From assembly GCF_001870435.1 (NCBI RefSeq), contig NZ_MDDR01000007.1:62001-126000 (forward strand): a DNA stretch of 64,000 nt. Reading direction: 5' to 3'. This document shows, piece after piece, positions 56,661-64,000 of the stretch. Source of the DNA: Pseudomonas costantinii. GTDB taxonomy: Bacteria > Pseudomonadota > Gammaproteobacteria > Pseudomonadales > Pseudomonadaceae. The position numbers and the translations under genes are program-made. The stretch's first letter is position 1; each line of letters starts with the position of its first letter. The notes below the pieces were generated by a model. The model saw nothing but the letters and a program-made list of their open reading frames with translations. It did no database searches and was not told where the DNA came from.

Positions 56661-57454
56661 AAAACGTCCGAGAAACCATGCCTAACAGACCTGAAAAAAC
56701 GAAGCCCCAGAGAGCATATAAACAAGCTCACCGCTGTGTATATCAGCAACCCTTTAAAATCAGGTACAACCCCACTAATCAATACCAACCGACTTTGTTC
56801 CACAATAAACGTCAGCGGGTTCAACATAATGATGCTGCTTGCCCAAACAGGCAGCTTATCCAGCGGGTAGAGCACAGGTGAAAAAAACATTAACGCCTGG
56901 GTCACCACCACCGTCAGTTGAGCTATATCCCTCAGAAAAACGCCCAACGCACTTAAAAACCAAGTGATGCCTAACAGGCACAAAACCATGGGGGCGATCA
57001 CAAAAGGCAGGAAGATAATGGTCCATTGCAAGCTGCCATTGACAACAAAAGCGATCACCATCCACGCAATCATACTCAACAAAAGTTGAAAGACTGCTGA
57101 ACCTATAGGCACCCACACTAATAGTTCGACTGGAAATACAACTTTCTTTACAAAATTTGGGTTTGAGGTGATCAAATTCGGTGCCCGATTTACGCACTCG
57201 GCAAAAAAATTGAATACGATCAACCCAGGAAATAACATCAGTGCAAATCCGGTTATTCCCTCAACACCCGGCCAACGAGAAGGCAAGAAATAACCAAACA
57301 CTACAGCGTACATTGCCAGCGTCAATAGAGGCGTAATCAAGGGCCATAGCACCCCCAATAGTGCGCCCTTGAACCGCATATCGATATCACGTCTGATTAA
57401 TTGTTTAATGAGATCAAAATGTCGTACATGCGCGGTCAGGATATGTTGATTCAT
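56657..57454 (-). CDS. wzm: Polysaccharide ABC transporter permease Wzm
   Basis: A 265-residue ABC-2 type permease with six helices; the N-terminal amphipathic RRDIDMRFKGALLGVLWPLITPL motif, MLFPGLIVFNFFAECVNRAP and SPVLYPLDKLP are typical of O-antigen/teichoic export permeases. It forms the channel with Wzt. It overlaps its neighbours on both sides by 4 bp. Confidence 0.95.
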   Translation of the reverse strand: MNQHILTAHVRHFDLIKQLIRRDIDMRFKGALLGVLWPLITPLLTLAMYAVVFGYFLPSRWPGVEGITGFALMLFPGLIVFNFFAECVNRAPNLITSNPNFVKKVVFPVELLVWVPIGSAVFQLLLSMIAWMVIAFVVNGSLQWTIIFLPFVIAPMVLCLLGITWFLSALGVFLRDIAQLTVVVTQALMFFSPVLYPLDKLPVWASSIIMLNPLTFIVEQSRLVLISGVVPDFKGLLIYTAVSLFICSLGLRFFRSVRHGFSDVL

Positions 57455-58674
57455 GTGGAAAGCCCCGCCGCAGCCTTCGTATGGTCACCCAAGAACGCCT
57501 GCAAAGACTCTTTCATACTCTCTAAGGTGAAATCTTTCATGAAGCACACGTGTCCATTTAGCGCATACCGCGCATAAGTATCCTCATCTTGGATAGCCCT
57601 CTCCAAGCAAGCAACGATGGTGCCCGTGTCCAAGGACTGACAAAGGTATCCAGCCTCGTTAGCCTCGATGTACCTGGCGGGTGATGCATACGATGGCGCA
57701 TGGCAGAACACCGGCCGCCCGGCCGCAAAATAGGTGACCAATTTCGATGGAAAGCTATTACTGGACTCCTCTCGGTATTCCTCAGAAAACCAATAAGGCA
57801 TGTACAGCAGATCTGAGTCCGCTAATAAGCGGATAGTTTCTTCCTGGCTTCTCCAGCCCAGGTACTCAAAGTTTGACGGGCTTTGAGTAAACGCGTTGAA
57901 TCCGCCCCCCATTACCCGCACGCGAATCCGCCGCCCGGCTATCGTCCAGTTACAACCATTCAGGGCATATTGCAGGCATTGCCATTCAGTCTGCGCATAG
58001 AATTGACCAGCCATTGCGATAATAAACTCGTCGCGCGCGTGAGGCTGCGCTGCAGGTTTAAATGCAATCTCACGCGGCAGACCGGCAATAACAGGAACGT
58101 TGGCAACGTTATATTTTGCCGTGTAGTTTTCAGACATTGCCCATGACGCGGTTGCGCAGGACACGCTGCTCTTGAGGACGTTGTCAAACTCCTTTTGGAG
58201 ACGGCGGCGCGTGAGTCCGTCAATCCGATTTGCCTGCAGCCACCAGCCAAAGGGGTCCCACACTTGTGTCAGTAACGGGACATTCAGCTTTTGCGTCAAC
58301 TGACGCGCGAGCCGAACCATAGTCTGCCCCTGCAGCACCACCCAAACGGCGTCTACCTGTTGGGCCTTGGCGAACTCAACGATTTTAGGCAGCAAATCGT
58401 TGCGCACGCGTCCGGCCTGAAGTAGCTCGTAGGGAAATGCCGACAAGACACCTGCCCTAAGCGGTAAAACCCTGACTGACGCCTCCCTCGGCTTGGTCAA
58501 AATCAACTGCGGGACTGCATCGAGCTCAGCCGGTATCTCCGGCTTCAATGCCGGATTTACCACCGCACAGATTGCAATTTGGTCCTTGGGCAGAAAACTG
58601 ACCAATCGTTCAAGCACCAAACCCGCAGTAAAGTTTCGACATGGCGGAATATCGGTAAGGAGCAGTAACTTCAT
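57451..58674 (-). CDS. Glycosyltransferase (GT4-like)
   Basis: A 407-residue GT-B-type protein. The first half holds WVVLQGQTMVRLARQLTQKLNVPLLTQVWDP; the second half has FIIAMAGQFYAQTEWQCL, YLGWRSQEETIRLLADSDLLYMPYWF and FPSKLVTYFAAGRPVFCHAP, the usual donor-site region, though without a clear E-x7-E. Start and stop overlap neighbours by 4 bp. Confidence 0.83.
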   Translation of the reverse strand: MKLLLLTDIPPCRNFTAGLVLERLVSFLPKDQIAICAVVNPALKPEIPAELDAVPQLILTKPREASVRVLPLRAGVLSAFPYELLQAGRVRNDLLPKIVEFAKAQQVDAVWVVLQGQTMVRLARQLTQKLNVPLLTQVWDPFGWWLQANRIDGLTRRRLQKEFDNVLKSSVSCATASWAMSENYTAKYNVANVPVIAGLPREIAFKPAAQPHARDEFIIAMAGQFYAQTEWQCLQYALNGCNWTIAGRRIRVRVMGGGFNAFTQSPSNFEYLGWRSQEETIRLLADSDLLYMPYWFSEEYREESSNSFPSKLVTYFAAGRPVFCHAPSYASPARYIEANEAGYLCQSLDTGTIVACLERAIQDEDTYARYALNGHVCFMKDFTLESMKESLQAFLGDHTKAAAGLST

Positions 58675-59885
58675 TTAGCCGCGACCGTTTTATAAACCTC
58701 AGCCAAGCGCTGTGCATACAGCTCATCACCATAATGCTGTTCAGCGATCTCGCGCCCTTTACGTCCACGCTCAATTCGCTCATCCGGATTATCGATCAAA
58801 CGTTGAAGTGCTTCATAAAGTGCCACCCCATCATGCATTGGGACGGAAATGCCCACATCAGGAGCAAAGGTCACTTCCGGTAATGAGGTGCCATCAAACA
58901 CCACGACAGGCTTACCACATGCGAGCGCTTCAATGGCCATAACGCCAAACGCTTCCACAATGGAAGGCATCAGGAAAATATCCGAAGCTACAAACGCATC
59001 GCGAGCTTCCTCTTCGTTATTGGTCCAGCCCAATTCAACCAACTGGAAGCGATCAGAAAACCGCTCCATCAATCCTTTGCTATTAAGCGTCAGCAGGCAA
59101 ATCGGTTGGTCTGTGCTAATGCGCTCCAACGCCTGGATAATGTAAGGCAAGCCCTTGAACTGGTTGTCCACTGCCCTGAAGCAAATGACCAATGCGTCGT
59201 CAGGTATGCCAAATCGCTTTCGGGCGTCCGGCGAAGCCGTCGGGGAGAAGAAGTCCAGGTCCAACCCGAACGGCACATGGTGGATGTCCACATCTTCGAA
59301 TAATGGAGACGCTTCGACCATGTCACGCATCCACTGGGAAGCCACAATCACATCGAACTTGGATTTTCTGTAAGAGCGCTTTTTGTAGTTGAACAAAAAT
59401 CGCGTTGTATCCCGGAGCAAGGGAAAGTGGATATTCAAATCTGGGCAACTGCCGCAACCCGTCTTCCAACGTTCGCATTCAAATGGGTAGATACAGTGCC
59501 CGGTCATCGCCCAAGGATCGTGCAAGGTCCAAACGGTCGGCTTTCGTCTGGTGATCTCAGGAAGATGAGAAAGACTCATGAATCCCGAATGAATAATATG
59601 CAAGTGCAGGACATCCGCCTCTTTAAAAGCAGGCATCTTCATCATCTGTTTAGCATGGGGGTAAAACATGGACTGCATTGAGGTAAGGCGCTCAACGCGG
59701 TTGACAATTCGGTTTATTTTTCTGGTCGAATCACCTTCAAAGGTCAACACTTCCGGGTTCTGCGTATCTTTCTCCCACACAAGATGCTGGGATTCAATAT
59801 CATGCTTCTTTAACAGAGGCGTTATGGACAGTCCGTTAAAACGCCGTCCTGGCGACTCATAGCCATTCACTTGCAGAATTTTCAT
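58671..59885 (-). CDS. Glycosyltransferase family 4
   Basis: A 404-residue GT4 enzyme with N-terminal MKILQVNGYESPGRRFNG, the middle TVWTLHDPWAMTGHC...CGSCPDL segment (typical of a subgroup in colanic-like clusters), and the catalytic-site VEAFGVMAIEALACGKPVV (E-x7-E). It overlaps the methyltransferase gene by 4 bp (ATGA). Confidence 0.92.
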   Translation of the reverse strand: MKILQVNGYESPGRRFNGLSITPLLKKHDIESQHLVWEKDTQNPEVLTFEGDSTRKINRIVNRVERLTSMQSMFYPHAKQMMKMPAFKEADVLHLHIIHSGFMSLSHLPEITRRKPTVWTLHDPWAMTGHCIYPFECERWKTGCGSCPDLNIHFPLLRDTTRFLFNYKKRSYRKSKFDVIVASQWMRDMVEASPLFEDVDIHHVPFGLDLDFFSPTASPDARKRFGIPDDALVICFRAVDNQFKGLPYIIQALERISTDQPICLLTLNSKGLMERFSDRFQLVELGWTNNEEEARDAFVASDIFLMPSIVEAFGVMAIEALACGKPVVVFDGTSLPEVTFAPDVGISVPMHDGVALYEALQRLIDNPDERIERGRKGREIAEQHYGDELYAQRLAEVYKTVAAK

Positions 59886-61465
59886 TTACGGAGCGAACCT
59901 AATTTTAGAGCTACTTTCGAAATAAGACTATTGGAAATCAATGTTTCGCGACGAACCAAATCAACTTCCTTTTCAGCCAGTTCTTTTTCTTGGGCTGCAA
60001 GACGCGCCTGCTCTTCCACGATACCCACTTCGCGCTCTTGAACAGCGCGTTCCAGACTGGCCAAGGCCGTCGCTCGCTGAGCAAGTTGCGCTTCAATCTC
60101 CACGATACTTAGTTCATGGGCCGTGAGCTGCGCTTCTTTTTCAGAAATAGCCATTTCGCGTCGATGGATGTTTTGCTCACCGATGGAAATTTCTTGATTA
60201 CGCCGCACTAGCTCTTCATGAATTCCGTTGAGGTTGGTCTCGTGATTAGACAACTGCGCTTGTTTCTCGACAACGAGGGCTTCACGGCGTTGAAGGTCTG
60301 ATACTGCTTCAGAAATGGCCTCTTTACGCCGATTAAGTTCAGCCTCAATACCCTGTAAATTGATCTCGTGCGTATTCAGCTGTGCTTCTTTTTCGAGGAC
60401 GTGGGTCTCTCGGCTCAGGATTCTGCTTTCTGCCTCAGCAATAATCACTTGCCGCGGGCCCAGGTCGGCCTCAATACCGACAAGGTTTGCCTCATGATCG
60501 AGCAACTGCTGCTCTTTTTCCTCGATCGTAAGTTCGCGGTCAGTGAGAGCGGCTCCGATACCATTCAGATTCACTTCATGGGTGGCGAGTTGCGACTCCT
60601 TTTGCACGATCCATGCTTCACGCCGAAGAACATCTTTTTCCATGTTTATCAGGTTGGCATGATGATTTTCCAGCTGCACTTCTTTTTCAGCCAGCTGGGT
60701 TTGTTTTTGAACAGAAAGCAGCTCAGCTGTCTGAATACTCGCCTCGAGTGATTCGATACCCAAATTCTGCAAAAACTCGGGCTTCCAAGCGGCGACCGGG
60801 AAATCGATAAGCTCTCTCACAGACTCCAGATGAAGCGCACTGGAAATACAAATAATAGAGTTAGGTGGACTGTCCTCAGTACGGGTCAATTCAGTGACGC
60901 CATCCAACCCCTCATAAAAGAACTCCTTATTGGGATAACCATCGAAATGCTCTTCTTTTATGCGATGTACAAGATGATGAATATTACCCTCCGACTCATT
61001 GAAAGGTACGTTTACCATCAGGCGACGGCGGCACTCAATTCTTAACGCAAAATTTAACCCGTTCTCTACGTGCTCAAGCGCGTGGCGTGAGACAACATAA
61101 TCAAAGCTCTTTGATTGACTGACATACGTCTCAGCATCACAGTTGATATACTCGATATTTTTCGAGCCGTAGTTTTCTTTTGCATACTGAACAGACTCAA
61201 TACTCGGATCAATACCCACAATTTTGGCCCCGAGAACAGCCTCAAGCATGTAGGTACCGTGACCGGTCCCGCACCCAATATCAAGGATCGTAATGCCAGA
61301 CTCTATGAGCGAAGGGTTTTTCCGAATATCAGATTCGATAATGTCACGAAACAGCTGATAACTGCTTTTATGGCGAACAATCTCTGCGCGATCATGAGTT
61401 TCTCCTGGTACCAGACGCTCTCCTGCGTTATATATTGCGTCCAGCGTCTCAGTATCTGTACTCAT
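59882..61465 (-). CDS. SAM methyltransferase fused to a 252-residue heptad-repeat rod
   Basis: A 527-residue protein. Residues 1-250 are a class I methyltransferase: motif I ILDIGCGTGHG (60-70), acidic post-I GIDPS (84-88), motif near SRHALEHVEN (127-135). Residues 261-512 are 36 perfect heptads in seven repeats of 28, 28, 42, 42, 42, 42 and 28 residues; each starts (K/E)-x-x-x-L and most continue H-E-x-N-L. The last 15 residues are amphipathic and Lys-rich. E. coli WbdD also joins a methyltransferase to a coiled-coil ruler that sets O-chain length, but it has a kinase between; none is present here. Wzt in the same operon has the matching cargo domain. A chain-terminating methyltransferase is inferred. 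Confidence 0.85.
   Translation of the reverse strand: MSTDTETLDAIYNAGERLVPGETHDRAEIVRHKSSYQLFRDIIESDIRKNPSLIESGITILDIGCGTGHGTYMLEAVLGAKIVGIDPSIESVQYAKENYGSKNIEYINCDAETYVSQSKSFDYVVSRHALEHVENGLNFALRIECRRRLMVNVPFNESEGNIHHLVHRIKEEHFDGYPNKEFFYEGLDGVTELTRTEDSPPNSIICISSALHLESVRELIDFPVAAWKPEFLQNLGIESLEASIQTAELLSVQKQTQLAEKEVQLENHHANLINMEKDVLRREAWIVQKESQLATHEVNLNGIGAALTDRELTIEEKEQQLLDHEANLVGIEADLGPRQVIIAEAESRILSRETHVLEKEAQLNTHEINLQGIEAELNRRKEAISEAVSDLQRREALVVEKQAQLSNHETNLNGIHEELVRRNQEISIGEQNIHRREMAISEKEAQLTAHELSIVEIEAQLAQRATALASLERAVQEREVGIVEEQARLAAQEKELAEKEVDLVRRETLISNSLISKVALKLGSLRK
59930..60685 (-). repeat. Tandem 84/126-bp repeats encoding a coiled-coil rod
   Basis: DNA for residues 261-512 of the methyltransferase. 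Seven degenerate in-frame units: 84, 84, 126, 126, 126, 126 and 84 bp. The protein period is clearer than the DNA identity, so the duplications are not very recent. The 42-residue units differ from the 28-residue ones by two extra heptads in the second half. Confidence 0.85.
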
Positions 61466-61507
61466 ATCATATATCTCACTGATTCTTTATGTATATGGGT
61501 TTTCCAA

Positions 61508-62629
61508 TCACTTGGACCAAACTGTCCTATTAATAAAGTCGACATAGCTCAATACAACACGCAATACTTTCTGTGAAACAACGCCCCCCTCATAATCCGG
61601 AACGACACGCGGAACAACGCCGTCTCGGTGCTGGCTTGTCACGATGCGGACCGCATCTAGAACGCGCTCGGATTTCAAACCGCTCATTATCAGCGTGCCT
61701 TGGTCCATGCCTTCGGGGCGCTCGTGAGCATTACGAATCGTGATAGCGGCAAGGTTGAGCAGTGACGCCTCTTCGGTAATCGTACCGCTGTCCGACAGCA
61801 CGCAAAACGCTTCCATCTGCAAACGGATGTAGTCAAAGAACCCAAAAGGCTTGAGGAACTGAATTCTCGGGTCTAGACCTTCCATACCCAGTGCTTCCAA
61901 GCGCTGCCGAGTGCGTGGGTGAGTAGAAACGATCACGGGTTTGTCGTAGGTGTTTACTAACGCCTGCAAGGTATCAAGCAAGTCCTGTAAGTTTGCAGGC
62001 GTATCAACGTTTTCCTCTCGATGAGCGCTGACAACAAAGAACTCTTTAGGCTTCAACTCGAGCTTTTTCAAAATCTCGGAATGTGCAATCTTAGGCTTGA
62101 AGTACTCCAGTACTTCCTGCATATGGGAGCCGGACTTGATAATGCGGTCAGGGGGAATCCCCTCATCCAGCAAGTAACGACGAGCATGCTCTGTCAATAC
62201 AAGATTGATGTCGCTCAGGTGATCCAGGACTTTACGGTTAAGCTCTTCAGGTACACGCTGATCGAAACAGCGATTACCGGCTTCCATATGAAACACCGGA
62301 ATCTTTCTACGCTTCGCCGCGATCACCGATAAGCAGGAGTTAGTGTCTCCGTAGAGAAGCAAGGCGTCAGGCTTCTCCACGTCCATCACTTCGTCAGCTT
62401 TTTCAATGACACGGGCGATGGTCTGCGCGGCGTTACTGCCTACGGCGCCCAAAAAATAATCAGGCTTGCGAATATCCAGATCATCAAAGAAAACCTGGTT
62501 TAATTCATAATCAAAATTTTGCCCAGTGTGTACCAGAATATGCTGGGTGTGCTCATCAAACTCTGCAATGACCCTGGACATCTTGATCAACTCAGGACGC
62601 GTTCCGACAATTGTCATGACCTTAAGCAT
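61508..62629 (-). CDS. wecB: Non-hydrolysing UDP-GlcNAc 2-epimerase (WbjD/FnlC type)
   Basis: A 373-residue epimerase with VGTRPELIKMS near the start, HTGQNFDYELNQVFF, HMEAGNRCFDQRVPEELNRKVLDH and SDSGTITEEAS. The GNRCFDQRVPEE wording and the adjacent CapE/FnlA-type gene place it with the C2-epimerases of UDP-L-FucNAc or UDP-L-QuiNAc synthesis rather than ECA. It overlaps the upstream gene by 8 bp; 42 bp separate it from the methyltransferase gene. Confidence 0.9.
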   Translation of the reverse strand: MLKVMTIVGTRPELIKMSRVIAEFDEHTQHILVHTGQNFDYELNQVFFDDLDIRKPDYFLGAVGSNAAQTIARVIEKADEVMDVEKPDALLLYGDTNSCLSVIAAKRRKIPVFHMEAGNRCFDQRVPEELNRKVLDHLSDINLVLTEHARRYLLDEGIPPDRIIKSGSHMQEVLEYFKPKIAHSEILKKLELKPKEFFVVSAHREENVDTPANLQDLLDTLQALVNTYDKPVIVSTHPRTRQRLEALGMEGLDPRIQFLKPFGFFDYIRLQMEAFCVLSDSGTITEEASLLNLAAITIRNAHERPEGMDQGTLIMSGLKSERVLDAVRIVTSQHRDGVVPRVVPDYEGGVVSQKVLRVVLSYVDFINRTVWSK

Positions 62630-63632
62630 TGAGTTGCCCCTGAATGTATGGCAGTTTTAATAGCAATTGTTTGACACCATCAACATTCAGTTGAACAGTA
62701 TTATGTGACGTGTAGTCGTCGGAACCCGCAATACCGAGCTCTCCCTCTACAACAAACTTTGCGTAGTTAAGATCCCGATTATCGGCTGGAACGCGATAGT
62801 ACTGACCCATGTCTTCTGCTTTTGCCAGTTCCTCACGAGAAACGAGCGACTCGTAGAGTTTTTCGCCATGGCGTGTACCGATAATACGAATCTCGTTGTT
62901 CTTCTCGAACAGCTCTTTCAGCGCTTGGGCAAGCACCTCAATAGTCGACGCCGGTGCTTTCTGAACAAAGATATCGCCTTGACGACCGTGCTCGAATGCA
63001 TGCAGCACCAAGTCCACAGAGTCCTCAAGGGACATCAGGAATCGGGTCATGGTCGGGTCGGTAATGGTAATCGACTTACCTTCCTTCAACTGCTCAATAA
63101 AGAGCGGTATTACTGAACCGCGAGATGCCATTACGTTCCCGTAGCGTGTGGCACAGAAAACCGTTTCACCACTGGACTGCATTCTTGCCTTGGCAACCAT
63201 GAGTTTCTCCATCATTGCCTTGGAGATCCCCATCGCATTGATTGGATAAACCGCTTTGTCAGTGCTCAGTACGATGACCCGCTCAACCTGATTGTCAATG
63301 GCCGCCTTCATCACGTTCTCGGCACCCAGCACGTTCGTCCGAATAGCCTCCATTGGGTAGAACTCGCAGGATGGCACTTGTTTGAGTGCTGCTGCGTGAA
63401 ACACGTAATCTACGCCTTTCATAGCGCCGCGAATGCTGTCGTAATCGCGAACGTCCCCAATGTAGAACTTCAACTTGGGATTGTTTAAAGCAATCCGCAT
63501 ATCTTCTTGTTTCTTCTCATCACGGCTGAAGATGCGAATTTCTTTCACATCCGTTTTGAGAAAACGATTCAAGACAGCGTTGCCAAACGAACCGGTACCA
63601 CCAGTAATCATTAAAACTTTGTTATCGAACAT
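62622..63632 (-). CDS. UDP-GlcNAc 4,6-dehydratase/5,3-epimerase (FnlA/WbjB/CapE type)
   Basis: A 336-residue extended SDR: GGTGSFGNAVL nucleotide loop (11-21), FHAAALKQVPSCE, STDKAVYPINAMGISKAMMEK. The usual catalytic Tyr of Y-x3-K is Met (MGISK), as reported for the WbpM/CapE group. Expected product: a UDP-2-acetamido-2,6-dideoxy-4-hexulose of the L series. It starts 17 bp after the RmlD-like gene stop. Confidence 0.9.
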   Translation of the reverse strand: MFDNKVLMITGGTGSFGNAVLNRFLKTDVKEIRIFSRDEKKQEDMRIALNNPKLKFYIGDVRDYDSIRGAMKGVDYVFHAAALKQVPSCEFYPMEAIRTNVLGAENVMKAAIDNQVERVIVLSTDKAVYPINAMGISKAMMEKLMVAKARMQSSGETVFCATRYGNVMASRGSVIPLFIEQLKEGKSITITDPTMTRFLMSLEDSVDLVLHAFEHGRQGDIFVQKAPASTIEVLAQALKELFEKNNEIRIIGTRHGEKLYESLVSREELAKAEDMGQYYRVPADNRDLNYAKFVVEGELGIAGSDDYTSHNTVQLNVDGVKQLLLKLPYIQGQLNA

Positions 63633-63649
63633 CGCCAGACACCTGAAAA

Positions 63650-64000
63650 TTAGTTGAAATCATGCATGTATTTGACCAGAGCCGGCCACTCCGGGGCAAC
63701 GTACCCGGTCGCCATCCGAAATCGACTGGAGTCCAGCGAGCGATCGATAGAAAGTTCATCTGAAGGTGTGATATCGATGTCTTTCTTGTACACGTCAGCG
63801 ATCAGACTTAACAGCTCGTACTTATTTATTGGCTGTGCAGAAACGTGGTAAAGACCATGCAGCTCGGGATGAGGCAGCACATAATCATTTATTACCCTGG
63901 CGAGCTCCATCGTTGGCAACCCGGAAAAAACCGCCCGAGTAAAACCCTTGACCTGCCCCTGTTGGGCAAGGAACCAACCGACAAGACTACGCTGACCCGC
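63650..64000 (-). CDS. RmlD-like sugar-nucleotide reductase, 3' part
   Basis: Partial: the frame is open to the window edge and shows the last 117 residues. The visible part includes GFTRAVFSGLPTMELARVI, HPELHGLYHVSAQPINKYELL and RFRMATGY, matching the C-terminal region of RmlD-type SDR reductases. No cupin domain follows, unlike in FnlB/WbjC/CapF. A C4-reductase of the WbvR kind (UDP-L-QuiNAc route) is a plausible reading. The N-terminus and catalytic residues are outside the window. Confidence 0.75.
   Translation of the reverse strand, partial: AGQRSLVGWFLAQQGQVKGFTRAVFSGLPTMELARVINDYVLPHPELHGLYHVSAQPINKYELLSLIADVYKKDIDITPSDELSIDRSLDSSRFRMATGYVAPEWPALVKYMHDFN

Noticed and set aside
59930..60685. 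Tandem repeats as a possible CRISPR array or minisatellite
   Set aside because: The units are 84/126 bp, in frame, with no constant repeat/spacer pattern; they encode a heptad-repeat rod.

Overview
The window looks like a chromosomal segment of a Pseudomonas, most likely of the P. fluorescens group. This rests on the high-GC coding style, a paired REP-type repeat with a core typical of fluorescent pseudomonads (5522-5610), a gbuR-gbuA-transporter block ending near a PA1414-like small gene as I remember it from P. aeruginosa, and families such as putative porin, DUF6279 lipoprotein and copABCD. No tRNA, rRNA, CRISPR array, phage or insertion sequence was recognised.

Layout. 1-5.5 kb: guanidinobutyrate catabolism, with the LysR regulator gbuR divergent from gbuA, an NTF2-like protein, an NCS1 permease and a sodium:solute symporter. 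5.6-11.5 kb: a 40-codon gene, a LysR/MFS divergent pair, a second NCS1 permease, a DUF2177 protein, CvfB and a small basic protein. 11.6-17.4 kb: a TorF-type porin interrupted by one in-frame stop, a lipoprotein and a copABCD copper-resistance operon. 17.4-28.7 kb: DEAD-box helicase, mechanosensitive channel, transporters, azoreductase, LysR, hydrolase, PpiA, an ABC exporter, AqpZ and a FemAB-like acyltransferase. 28.9-41.3 kb: a porin, an ECF-type sigma/anti-sigma pair, a FabH-like synthase, HrpA, AceK, a chemoreceptor and an EamA transporter.

41.3-64 kb is the surface-polysaccharide region. rmlC-rmlA-rmlD (no rmlB in view) is followed by an EamA transporter and a CPBP protease. Then comes a long, visibly AT-richer leftward block of polysaccharide genes. 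Read in transcription order (right to left) it has an RmlD-like reductase cut by the window edge, a CapE/FnlA-type dehydratase-epimerase, a UDP-GlcNAc 2-epimerase, a methyltransferase fused to a long heptad-repeat rod, two glycosyltransferases, Wzm and Wzt (with a C-terminal cargo-binding domain), an acyltransferase, a DPM1-like GT2, a YfhO-type membrane protein, a UPF0104 flippase-like protein and three more glycosyltransferases.

Working model (inference). The first genes make a UDP-L-6-deoxy-HexNAc precursor and the glycosyltransferases build a chain. The methyltransferase would cap the chain, and Wzm/Wzt would export chains recognised through the Wzt C-terminal domain. The rod of the methyltransferase consists of exactly 36 heptads arranged as 28/28/42/42/42/42/28-residue repeats, which suggests a molecular ruler for chain length like that of WbdD but without a kinase domain. 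GT2, UPF0104 and YfhO look like a separate three-component system adding a sugar on the periplasmic side. This methyltransferase-rod/Wzt arrangement is the most interesting system in the window.
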